A stretch of DNA of 64,000 bases from Chrysogorgia sp. JL179-B06. Lineage: Eukaryota; Cnidaria; Anthozoa; Scleralcyonacea; Chrysogorgiidae. The position numbers and the translations under genes were made by a program. Every line of letters starts with the position of its first letter. The first letter of the stretch is position 1. The stretch covers positions 1,897,501 to 1,961,500 of the forward strand of contig JAYKKM010000351.1 of the NCBI GenBank assembly GCA_035772405.1, given 5' to 3'. Under the pieces are notes generated by a model that was given only the letters and a program-made list of their open reading frames with translations, made no database searches and had not been told where the DNA came from. Below are positions 54,606-64,000 of this stretch, one piece after another.

Positions 54606-55770
54606 CTTCAATTGATATGTGTAGTCATGCTTATGTACAGTCACTTTTTATCTGTAATGCTTTATATATACTGATATAGTGAATGTATGAGCTTGGAGTA
54701 GACATTCGATACGTACATGTATATCGTCCAGCTCCATGTTTATCAATCCTCGAGTACTCTTTACTGACACATACTCAAGTTTCAGCACAAGGTTATATAC
54801 GGCAAGCTGCACAAGGTTATACGTGATGCAGGTTACATGCAGGTTACATGCAGATTGCAGGTTATACATGCAGGTTTATCCGTAAATCAGAATCATTTTC
54901 TAAGGTGATTTGAGCTTGACAATCGCCCATGTATCGTCAAGACCAATATGCTACATGATTATTTTGTTCACGGTTTTGCACGATAACTGGAATTATAGAA
55001 AAAGTAAAGTAATCTGTTGATGACAAAATGTACTTTTTCCATGTATTGACAAATCAGGCAAAAGCAAAGATGCATTTTTTGTATATTCACAAGAATATAT
55101 AGTGTATATTATGTACTTCTCCACCCTTATCAACCGATTTGATAACATAATCCTTATTTTGTTTCTAAGTAGATAAGCTGCATTCTAATCCAATAGAATT
55201 TAGGTTGGGACTTGGCAGACAATGGGGAATTTGGAATTATTATTAAAATTATATGGCTTAACGAGTGTTAAACCATAACGAGTGTTAAGCCACAATGTTA
55301 TTATTGGTTGTTTTATAAAAGCAGCTGCGTGCTATGATGCTATCCCAAGTAAAATGTAGCCTGAAGCTTTTTTAACAAATAATTTTAATCCCCAAACTTG
55401 GTAAGTCTGAGATATTTTTTAAGAATTCTGCTGTTTTATTTTCGTAGAGTAAGTGGCCGTGCTCTATAAATATATTTTGAATGAAGCATGAAGCTCAAGC
55501 TGAATTAGGCGAGTGACTGCATATGAGCATATCCGATACAACACGAACAAAAATATTGAAGATGCAAGCCATTTTATCCAAGCAAATTCAAGGAAAATTT
55601 TATTAAAATCTGGAGGAATTTGTATCCGAATTTTGTATTAACCATTCATTAAACATTAATTTCTTTTGTTTTTTCTTCGTAAATTATTGAGTATTTTTTA
55701 AAGATATATTATACTTATGTCATGTTATGATATTGATACCAAATTTTTGTTATCAAAGAAAGCTTGTTTG
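54606..55770. other. Intron sequence, no gene seen
   Basis: Short tandem CAGGTTACATG repeats at 54830-54850 and a direct repeat around AACGAGTGTTAAxCCA (55260-55295). Otherwise AT-rich. Confidence 0.4.
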
Positions 55771-55774
55771 GTCC

Positions 55775-55890
55775 CTCAAATGTGAATCTGGCAACCTTAT
55801 TATACTTTCCGATTGCTGATGAAATTATTTAACCATTAGGTTACGCGCACCGAGATGGCACAGCGAACGTTACGGAATGGTTTATTGCCT
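55775..55890 (-). repeat. Old SINE relic just before exon 2
   Basis: The pattern CCGATTGCTGATGAAATTAT, AACCATTAGGTTACGCG, GAGATGGCACAGCGAACGTTA is a worn form of the SINE at 51000-51105. The apparent ATG at 55855 and its open frame lie within this relic, so that start should not be used. Confidence 0.55.
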
Positions 55891-55999
55891 GTGATATGCG
55901 GCGCAGTACTCGACAGATTAAGTCTCATGACGTCTCCATTGCAGGTATCATATGTAAAGGTTCTTATCAAACTCGTTTCATCTCTTCCCATTTATTTAG

Positions 56000-56635
56000 G
56001 CTTAGAATGCGAATCCCGCGACGAAATAAGTCTCGATCTCCGCCGAGGTGTGGTTTCAGGATGGAGTCCATATCTCACCTTTATATCGGGTCCAACCTCA
56101 GGAAAAACTTCACAAACATGTGATAGTCAGGCATTGGTGCGCATTAACCTGCAAGGGCCTTACAAGAGGGCACATTTTAGTCTCAAGTACGGCGAGGAAC
56201 CCAAAGGCTGGTCATTTGTGATCTCCGATTGCGCGAATGATTACGGGTTTGGTGGCAACTTCAACTTTTCCAGCAACTGCGCCTCGACCCAAGTTTTCAA
56301 TCGGCAATTTCGCGTCTATGGGAACGTTTTGCCGGGCTACATTAAAGAATCGACGAATGGGAACACTCTTTTTAAGGTTTCTGATCGCATGGTTAATAGA
56401 GGCGCGAATTTAGAAGTAGAAATCGGTGACAGATTTGTGTCTTGGAACAACACGGCGCGTTCGAGAAGGCAAGGGAACATACGAAGTAATCATTTGTACA
56501 CGTTGAATGGACAACCAACTCTGTATGGTCCAGTGGAATACTATGTTTTTGTAGCACTTAATCGTGTTCCACACGGTTCGTTCAGAAATGGGACAGGTCT
56601 TTGTGAAGTGACCATCAAGATGACGCGAGCTGAAG
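56000..56635 (+). CDS. Secreted-protein gene, exon 2 (main domain)
   Basis: Acceptor TTTATTTAG at 55999; donor GAAG^GTAAAC at 56636; 636 bases, phase 1 at both ends. The 212-codon exon encodes an extracellular-looking domain beginning LECESRDEISLDLRRGVV, rich in Gly, aromatic and beta-type segments (WSPYLTFISGPTSG, RAHFSLKYGEEPKGWSFVIS, YGFGGNFNFSSNC, YYVFVALNRVPHGSFRNGTG). It has five cysteines, and three N-glycosylation sequons (NFS, NNT, NGT). I do not recognise the family. The symmetrical 1-1 phase, good third-position usage and absence of stops make it the best-supported host exon in the window. The upstream ATG at 55855 lies in a SINE relic. Confidence 0.75.
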
Positions 56636-57209
56636 GTAAACTACTGTAGAACGTTATTAAGCGCTTTGTTAACGCGTATGTTCTAATTGCGAGATTACTC
56701 GTTCCGTTAGTCGTTACAGGTAGCTGTTTTGAGGTGATAATAGCGCGCAATTATGGTTCACAATTAGACAAAGCAATTGAAATAAGGTTTCCGATACATT
56801 TTCATATCATGACTAGTCCCTTTATATAGAGCATGTTTGAGTTCATGTTGGGACAAGGTAATCAGTAAATTATATCGTATATACTTCGTCATTACACTAC
56901 ACGTCTAAGAAACGGAGAAATTTAGTCAACCAAGGTCCAAGCGAGATTTTAACAAGTCCCCTGCTTAAACTGGAAATACTGCTTAATATAATTGTATACC
57001 GGACGTACATAATGTATGTTTCAGTCCTTCAGGGTACAGTTGTTGAGAGAATTTCACGCGAATTGAGGACCAATCACATGTAAATTTTCGTCAACTCAAG
57101 TCCGGAAACCGGAGTGTGCACACAAATTTAAATCCTCTTCAAGTAAACAAACTTTTCGCCTTTTCGGTTCACTCCAGGGATACCGTATTAATTTTGAATT
57201 TCTTTTCAG

Positions 57210-57256
57210 CCTCGATTGCTAAATTGGAAGAGAACCGAGCTTGCGCGTTTTTTTAA
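57210..57256 (+). CDS. Secreted-protein gene, terminal exon
   Basis: A strong acceptor (TTTCTTTTCAG at 57209) opens a phase-1 frame encoding ASIAKLEENRACAFF and a TAA stop at 57254-57256. It contributes a sixth cysteine, making an even number in the predicted mature protein. With exons 1 and 2 the total is 729 bases and 242 residues. An AATAAA signal follows at 57416. Alternative: the real last exon lies beyond the window and this is chance. Confidence 0.5.
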
Positions 57257-57415
57257 ACTAACGTAAACAATATTTTTTAACATCCATTTGCCCCATAAGT
57301 ATGATATTTTTATGGAATTTCTGTTTATAAACCCAACAGGCTATACTAAAATCGGATTAGCAGCTAGATGCTCGCACTAGTCATATAAGTATAGCTAAAA
57401 GTTATATCAGTGTTA

Positions 57416-57421
57416 AATAAA
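57416..57421 (+). terminator. Possible polyadenylation signal
   Basis: AATAAA about 160 bases after the stop of the proposed terminal exon. AT-rich context makes chance occurrence easy. Confidence 0.4.
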
Positions 57422-57429
57422 CACAATCG

Positions 57430-58511
57430 TTGATATGATGTATATTATTAGAAAATAACGAACAATACGGTATACTTAATTGGAGTGTGTTGATGATGGT
57501 TTGCGGTTTGCGTTTTTCAAAAACCACTAAATGCATACGTGCGTAACGATTTCGCGCACTGGACAATCATTTACCGCTGAAGCAGCTATCGACTATTTAT
57601 GTTTTTCGAAAATGAAAATGAATTAACGCAATTGTTGTTGATGACAAGCGCAAGAACCTGTGCATTTGCCACAACGCTTTCATCATTCATATCATTATGA
57701 AATGAAAAGAACCGAAACTCTAAATGAACTGTTTCCTCCTGTCAATCAATCAATCAATCAATTAGATTCTTCCATCGTTTTCAATTGCCTGTCAAGTGAA
57801 GTAATGAAGTGGGAATTAATCCAAACTAAAATAGGCAAACGACATGACAGATTGTTCGTAATTAAGAAAATGAAAGATTTGTCAATGTGATTTACGCAGT
57901 TACCCTGCTTTACCGCGGTTTCGTTGAAAGTTAATTTAATTTTAAATGTCCCAGCTGTTCCGAATACACCATCACAGGCGTGCTGTTACATTCTATTATC
58001 CTAGTAGGAATAACCGAGTTCAAGGTGAGCTAGCGTAGGCTAGATAAAATGAGATATGTGCTAAGAATGACCATATCTGGTACTGTTTTGCGAGACATGC
58101 GTCAGAACAAAAGCTTAGCACCGACATGTCATTTATCTCACGTAATTAGATAACTAATAAATAGCTTTAGTGTTAGAAAAACAGTCGCTGCTGCTAATTG
58201 ATGATATTTTCCATTTCTTACTTCTATAATTTAAAAAATATACAACAAAGCATACAACCTTTTGTATCAGTACATTTCTATTTAATTATTGTTCATTGAG
58301 ATCTTCTCATTACCATGCAGTGAGACCTATAACCAAATAATAAACTACTCTGCAGACAGAGACGACAGAACCTTATAAACGTGCGTTATTAAATGAAGTT
58401 GCACATTTATCTGTTATATGTTCTTGCATTGTGGTGAATGACGTAGCTATACATATTGCAGAGGCGGCACGAGCTTCGTCAAGTTAGACTTAGGGGTACG
58501 ATTTCCGGAGG

Positions 58512-58515
<4 letters not shown>
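57430..58515. other. Downstream non-coding stretch
   Basis: TCAATCAATCAATCAATCAA short tetramer run near 57745. No further exon with matching phase was found. The 76-codon frame at 57660-57890 has no supporting features. Confidence 0.4.

Positions 58516-58516
<1 letters not shown>

Positions 58517-58590
<74 letters not shown>
58517..58590. repeat. AT microsatellite
   Basis: AT run with one register slip, adjacent to the 3' end of the minus-strand Penelope-like element, as at 53779-54040. Confidence 0.97.
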
Positions 58591-58593
<3 letters not shown>

Positions 58594-58679
58594 CTATCGA
58601 TGGACCAGGCGGGAATCGTAATATTAGGATTAATATCAAAGCCCAGCGTAATATTTTGACAAAAAAAACATTATATTGA

Positions 58680-60990
58680 GTAAAACACGAGTGAAATCAT
58701 AATATTTATTAAAGTTCTAACGTTTCGTTGTTAACACAACATCTTCAGAGAATAATAATTTACATAAGTGCAGGAGTCTAAATATATAGTTACAAACTTG
58801 TCATAAATTATGAATGAATGAATTAACAAATCAGGAGAGAAAACTAAAAATACATAATACAGGATGAGACGACACTAGTATACAATGACGGAATTATAAG
58901 CTTTATAGGTTTACAAAAGAAAAAGTGGTGCGGTGCCAATATTTGCGTTTAAAGGTGGTTTGAGATCGCGAATGAGTAGAGTTTCGCGCAAAACTGAAGT
59001 TCTGATTCAAAAGTACAACTAGAAATAATCACTATATAAAAATCACTATATAAAAGAGACAGGGTGACCAGTGTCACGGTGATGAGAGAGGATATTTGTA
59101 ATAGGAGGGTTACTATACTTCTTTCCAGTCAAGAGGTGAGATTTCCATGTGGTTAGACACACGTGTATGTAGGTGTCGGATTGTTTCTCCGATGTAAGAA
59201 GCTCCGCAGCTTCCACACGTAAAATTATATACAACATGTGATCTAAGACGTAAGGGAATTTTATCTTTAAAAGAAAAAAGTGAAAAAGTCTAACTGAAGG
59301 ACGAGCAATAAATCTAATATCAATTTGAGGATAGGTAGATGAGAGTAGTTTTCGGAGTACAGTATGGTTCGGATTTGAACGAAGTGTTGTCCAGTAAATG
59401 GTAGAGAGAAATAAAGGTGGTTTAAATTATTTGGAGAAAACTTTGTCGAGAAAAGCAGTAACACAACTCAACTATCAAGCAATTTCTCTGGATAACCATT
59501 ATTGATAAGAATGCGTTCTAGTTTTTCTAGTTCAACATTAAAAATAGCGTACGTAGAACAAATGTTGAAGCAACGGTTAAGTAAGGAAAAGATTAGACCT
59601 CTTTTGTAAGAAAACGAAATAAAAGAATCAGATGAAAAAAAGATGTCAAACACCAGTAAAAGTAGGTTTATGGTAACCATTTGTGGAAAAGCAACCACCG
59701 GAACGATTGACACTTATGTCTAGGAAAGACAAGGATTTGTTTACCTCCAATTCGTGAGTAAATTTTATTTTTGCCTGCTTAGAGTTAAGGTAATTAAGAA
59801 AAGGAAGAACGTGATCGGAAGAACGAAACAAGATAAAACAGTCGTCAACATAACGACGATAAAGGTTTGAACTCAGGTGGACATTCCGATCTATCCAAGT
59901 TCATGATAGTTCATTATTGGCAAAGAGAGGCCCCAGGGGAGAACCCATGGGTTCTCAACAAGGTTGTTCTTTAATAAGGGAAAACCCGCAGGGAGCCGTA
60001 ACGTCTATTAGTGAAGCGAGTTTAACAGTAAATCGGGTTTATTTGGTATTTTTTACACAATAATTGTATTAAATCGCTATTAAAATGTTCTTACTTGTTA
60101 ATTTTGTCGACAATCAGGACAAATTACAGGTACTGTAAGAACATTTTAATAGCGATTTAATACAATTATTGTGTAAAAAATACAAAATAAACCTGAATTA
60201 CTGATAAACTCGCTTCACTAATAGACGTTACGGCTCCCTGTGGAAAAACTATCATAAACAGAGTGAATACTATTATAAAATGGTCGAAGTAGGGAGACTA
60301 GAAACTTAGCAATATTAAACGAATGAGAGCGAACAGAAGATAAAATAGGTCTAAGCGGGACGTTTAATTTATGAATCTTCGGAAGACCATACAAAATACC
60401 TGGTCGTGAACCTTATACGGGAGTAATATCTCGATAACGGCCATCAGAAATAACACCATTCTTATTAAGTTCCTTGAGGAAGTTTTTGACAATATTCTCG
60501 TGCTTTAGGGTAAGTTTCACAGGATCTTCGTCAAGTGTTTGAAATTTAGTTTCATCTTTCAGGATATCATTCATCTTTTGGTTGTAATCGGATTTGTTTA
60601 AAATAACTACAGTATGCCATTTCCTTTGTCGGGTTTAACAACGATAATTCCTTGATCTTTTCTCAGTGTTGTTAGCACTTTGAGTTCTTCTTTGAGTAAA
60701 AATAAAGGAAGCAGGCGAGTAGCTTCTAAAACCAGAAAGTGCAATGTTTGTCATTTTAGTTCTGATGAAATCTTTGTCAAGACCAGATAATGGAGAAATT
60801 TCTTCGTCTTGAATTTTGCGATAAAGTAATTCAAAAGGAATAAGGAAATCGCATTTCTTCAGCTTCTTTGGCGGGATAGAAAAATTGAGTCCTTTAACCA
60901 GTATACTTTTCTCATCGTCTGACAAGATACGGTTGGAATAATTTAAGATAACTTCATCGGTTTAATGTCAGATAACTTCATCGGTTTAAA
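58680..60990 (-). mobile_element. Penelope-like element, minus strand, nearly complete but broken
   Basis: Reading leftwards: an N-terminal block MSDDEKSILVKGLNFSIP, RKIQDEEISPLSGLD (60925-60635), a GLPKIHKLN block (about 60385), then a 271-bp foldback insertion, PMGSPLGPLFAN (about 59945), LYRRYVDDCFILF (YxDD, about 59850), SLSFLDISVNRS, YHKPTFTGV (about 59650), SYKRGLIFSLLNRCFNI (about 59600), and a GIY-YIG nuclease (YNFTCGSCGASYIGETIR, about 59215-59170). The tail is CATCTTCAGAG… and ends near 58680. Several frameshifts and stops. The gene order is the standard RT then GIY-YIG. The terminal AT microsatellite lies about 90 bases further on. Confidence 0.85.
59979..60249. mobile_element. Foldback element inserted in the Penelope RT
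   Basis: GGAAAACCCGCAGGGAGCCG, TAACGTCTATTAGTGAAGCG and ACACAATAATTGTATTAAAT are mirrored at 60125-60249. Arms are about 115 bp. RT residues continue on either side (YDSF… before, EPMGSP after). Confidence 0.88.
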
Positions 60991-61009
60991 CAATTGGTAG
61001 AATCTTTGG

Positions 61010-61440
61010 TCCTATCAAAATTGAACTACTGCAGCATCGTATTTCATCCGCTGCCTATTTACCAACTCAAACGACTCCAAAGAGTTCAAAACGCATGTGC
61101 AGGTTTGTCCTGAAAAGATATGCATCAATCGACGATCTACGTACTTTAAACTGGTTGCCAGTCGAAAGAATGAGGGAACTAACTCTTCTGAAAATGACAC
61201 ACAAATCACTTTATAACCAAGCATTCCCTGAATACTTGAAACTAGAACTACACGTAGTAAACTCTTATAATTTACGATCTCTGACAGCACCAAAATTAGA
61301 GATTCCAAAAGAAACAGGCACATTTCAAGATAGCGCAGCTAAATGTTTTAATGTCTTACCGGATAATATTAGATTAGAAACTGATTATAATAAATTCGGC
61401 AGGATGGTCAAGAACTATTTATTCGAAATGGACTAGTAGA
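61010..61440 (+). mobile_element. LINE (CR1/L2-like) 3' end
   Basis: The frame reads LPIYQLKRLQRVQNACAG (about 61050-61100), then from 61095 SIDDLRTLNWLPVERMREL, KMTHKSLYNQAFPEYLKLEL, FQDSAAKCFNVLPDNIR and FGRMVKNYLFEMD to a stop at 61434-61436. It is the thumb to C-terminus of a CR1/L2-like ORF2, in an intact frame apart from the first segment. It is 5' truncated at the Penelope element and ends in an A/T-rich tail and an ATT repeat. Confidence 0.85.
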
Positions 61441-61648
61441 TGTAATTAGTAAGTATTTTAATTCATTTAGTAATAAGTTTTTATATATTAACTTACCAAC
61501 ATCTTTTTAATTTCTTTTATAACAAATTTGTTGTTGATAAATGTATAATGTGTAATGTAATATATTTGTAGCAATATTTTTAGATGTATTAGTTAAACTT
61601 AGTAGGCGAAGAGCCATTTTATGGATGTACAGTATACTATAAACCATT

Positions 61649-61682
61649 ATTATTATTATTATTAATATTATTATTATTATTG
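61649..61682. repeat. ATT microsatellite
   Basis: About eleven ATT units with one slip, at the end of the LINE tail. Confidence 0.95.
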
Positions 61683-61754
61683 AGGGAATGTTTTGTTAGT
61701 CGGAACAATTTATTTTCCTGAATGGCGCTGTGGCGTTTGAGGTGGTTGGCGTTT

Positions 61755-61910
61755 TCTACTTTTACTAGTGTTTTGACATCTTTTGATTCTTTTATTTCAT
61801 TTTCTTATAAAAGAGGTTTAATCTTTTCCTTACTTAACCGTTGCTTCAACATTTCTTCTACGTACGCTATTTTTAATGTTGACTAGAAAAACTAAAACGC
61901 ATTCCTAGGG
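61755..61910 (+). mobile_element. Penelope-like fragment, opposite orientation
   Basis: Codes for SFDSFISFSYKRGLIFSLLN, RCFNI and STYAIFNV, nearly identical to the 59690-59530 segment of the minus-strand element but on +. Only about 150 bp remain. Confidence 0.8.
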
Positions 61911-62375
61911 ACTGGTCATTATTTATGGCCGGGGTTGGACCGAAGATAAATGTTTTATCAACACAAAAAATCCACTACCCAACCTATTTTCCCTAAAAAA
62001 TTTCTCACCAACCCAATAAATCACCAAAACTTTTTCTAACCCAACCCCCACACATGGCAGAAAAATACGGTGATTTACAGTACAAAAATAAAGGCAAAAA
62101 TGGTAACCTGCTCTAGAAGTTATCCAGCTTAGGGCTAGGGTGTGGTTTAAGGTTCGGAAATGTGGTCTATGATCTGATTGAGGTCTATTAAATATATCAA
62201 TAAAAAACACTCTACTTTAAAAATTTCATACCTGTTACTGTTATTTTTGGAAGAATGCCACACAATGCTGTACAGTGTTGTAAAGTTTGTGTTGTGATTT
62301 AATGTTGCAATTCGGTTAAAATAACTCAGTTCAATTTAAACAAATTCCAGTGTCCAGCATCACGTCCATACCGTG
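61911..62375. other. Non-coding stretch
   Basis: No domain or repeat recognised. The minus-strand open frame 62210-61923 is unlike any family I know. Confidence 0.4.
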
Positions 62376-63760
62376 TTAATGGAAGGGGTTCAACTTGTTG
62401 TGTTTCACTCTGCACTTCACTACTATACTACTACTCTCAGTTCCGATTTCTTCAAGCACAAGGTCTTCATCACTCTCTTCTACAATATTTTGTTGGTTAT
62501 TTCTTAACACATCTGCTGTTATAGAATTTATTTTATCAGCCTTCCGTCCTTTCTTATTAAGTATATGTTTTTGAAGGTATTTGTCCAACTCCAAAATCTT
62601 CAGTTTCCCAAGCTCTCCTCTGAGCACTAGTTCCAACCAGTTGTATTCATTGTAGGCTTTCTCCTTTCTTCTGGTCTGCTCTGTCCTTCTCTCTTTTTCC
62701 CTGATCTTCTTTGCAGCTCGAAGATTGGTGAGATGTTGTACATAACTCACAACATACTCTTTCTTTACAAATAATTTCTCTGAAAACTCCGCCAGCTTGT
62801 CGTCTTATTTTAATGAGAGTTCACCAGTGTTAAACAGCTTGGATATGTTGGCCCTTGGTTGCGAATCATCGACTGATCTTTCTACACCATCTACATGTGA
62901 AGGTGTTGTTGATACATCCATGTAATGTACAGGCCTTGTGGGATCAGGGACAGGCTGAGGTACTTTCTCAGTAGGTGGACCATTCCATGAAATGCAGAAC
63001 TCGCAATTGTGGTCTTTACAACCAAACTTTATAAATTCCATAAATAATTCTCCAACTCTATAGTGTGAATGAAAAAAGTCAAATATCTTGGCGAAGTAGG
63101 ATGCTCCTGGGACTTTATTCTTTGCTTCTATAGACTTAATGCAGCATGATATTTTAGAAGGTAATCTTGGTTGAAAAAAAACATCTTGTCTTGTCCTTCA
63201 GACAAATATGCTGTAATTATTTCACTTAAGACAGGAGCCCTATCAACTCTTTCCACCAACTGCTTAGAAATGCTCCATGCATTTTGTTTCATTCTCTTCT
63301 CTTCCATCACTTCAAACTCCTTGACACTTAAACCTTCTATTTCTTCTTCACTTAATCCTGCAAATCGCTTTAGTTTCTCCCACTCTATTGTCGCCCCATC
63401 AACCACTGCATCACCAATTGCAGAATTTGTTCTTTTCGCCTCTCCAATTGCCCACTATCCCCTCTTGAACGATGAACACGAATTCGATGATCGGAATCAA
63501 AGATACGGCATAATTCAGCATGTCGGAACTTGACCTCAAAATTTGACACCCCTACTCCAGGCTCAGTATCAGTCAAATCACACCATATTGGTCCAATAAT
63601 TGGTAGCTTTAGATCCCCCAATGTCAATAAAAGTTCTTGGAAGCACGTGAAGACTTCTTTAATCATTTTCTGGAAGTTCCCAGCTTCCCTCTCATCTCCA
63701 ATTGCATTATAGTACTTGTCAATTATTTCGATAAGGAATTCAAGCTTCGGTGCAAGGAAT
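62376..63760 (-). pseudogene. Multicopy cnidarian-type uncharacterised protein, C-terminal part, broken
   Basis: Four minus-strand pieces join in order. 63666-63385: FKVRFRHAEL-like start and HRIRVHRSRGDSGQ. A frameshift near 63420 follows. 63406-63128: AVVDGATIEWEKLKRF, LSEEEIEGLSVKEFEVMEE, DKMFFFNQDYLLKYH. This is read on through 63127-63042 (YFAKIFDFFHSHYRVGELF) into 63041-62805: CKDHNCEFCISWNGPP, VPQPVPDP. A single in-frame stop at about 62807 is followed by a Lys/Arg/Glu-rich coiled-coil-like region and ELGKLKILELDKYLQKHIL…KGRKADKI (62750-62376). I recall similar proteins in many copies in Hydra and coral genomes, function unknown. The start lies upstream of 63760 and is partly replaced by repeats. 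Confidence 0.65.
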
Positions 63761-63764
63761 GTTT

Positions 63765-63930
63765 AAGTGAACAACAAGTTAAGGAAAGTTTAAGTTAGAA
63801 ACAATAACTTCAGCCAAGTTTATGTCAAAAGTCAGCAACAACTTTATGAAAGTGTAAGTCAACAACAACTTAAGAAAATTTAAGTCAACAATAATTTAAA
63901 GAAATGTGAAGTCAACAATACTTAAACTCA
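63765..63930. repeat. Degenerate tandem repeat, about 35-45 bp units
   Basis: Variants of (A)AGTCAACAACAACTTAAG followed by AAAATTTAAGTC recur four or five times, diverged. From 63931 to the window end nothing is recognised. Confidence 0.7.
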
Positions 63931-64000
63931 TAAACTTTAATAAATACCACTCCCTAAAAAGGGGTTTTCAGCGATACAATATGTAGAATAAATAATATAC

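Noticed and set aside
55855..56649. Single 264-codon gene starting at ATG 55855
   Set aside because: The first 48 codons lie in a SINE relic and intron; a good acceptor at 55999 and donor at 56636 better define the coding part as an internal exon.

Overview
The window is animal nuclear DNA: AT-rich, full of microsatellites, and carrying spliced exons, LINEs, Penelope-like retroelements, Helitrons and many foldback DNA elements. The protein flavour of the elements and a vertebrate-type TTAGGG array suggest a cnidarian, probably an anthozoan (coral or anemone relative). That assignment is an inference from family resemblance, not from a search. I see no bacterial operons, CRISPR arrays, rRNA or intact tRNA genes.

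Layout. 0-9 kb: a kinase N-lobe fragment, a 358-bp tandem array, a 22-bp satellite, a Helitron 3' end, and a Penelope-like element (RT plus GIY-YIG) broken by a MITE. 9.08-16.80 kb: a 7.7-kb DNA transposon with matching ends. It has a DDE transposase pseudogene on + and a SWIM/YqaJ-type nuclease pseudogene on -, with a Helitron (10917-13855) nested between them. 18.6-22.6 kb: a second, inverted copy of that Helitron. 22.7-24.6 kb: a cluster of nested palindromes, one with a TTAGGG array at its centre. 25.0-27.25 kb: a 2.2-kb element flanked by TTAA. 28-30.8 kb: dispersed repeats and a LINE fragment. 30.8-38.8 kb: a minus-strand LINE (2A-like motif, PHD-like finger, AP endonuclease, RT), itself interrupted by a MITE and by a 3752-bp DNA element that carries a spliced, non-transposase gene. 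39.6-41.6 kb: an R2/NeSL-like LINE with a restriction-like endonuclease. 41.8-47.7 kb: MITEs, LINE tails, and a 600-bp tandem duplication containing a tRNA-like unit. 48.3-57.3 kb: my model of the one plausible host gene, a three-exon secreted protein of 242 residues whose 7.6-kb first intron is filled with repeats. 58.7-61.9 kb: a minus-strand Penelope-like element, a LINE 3' end and a second Penelope fragment. 62.4-63.8 kb: a broken copy of a multicopy cnidarian-type protein gene.

Most coding signal belongs to mobile elements and is disrupted by stops or frameshifts, so this looks like an old, repeatedly invaded intergenic and intronic region. The most interesting items are the secreted-protein gene, the 3.75-kb element with terminal ACACACC arrays and a captured or associated spliced gene, the telomere-repeat hairpin, the LINE with a 2A-like motif and a possible in-frame intron, and the tRNA-like unit inside a foldback.
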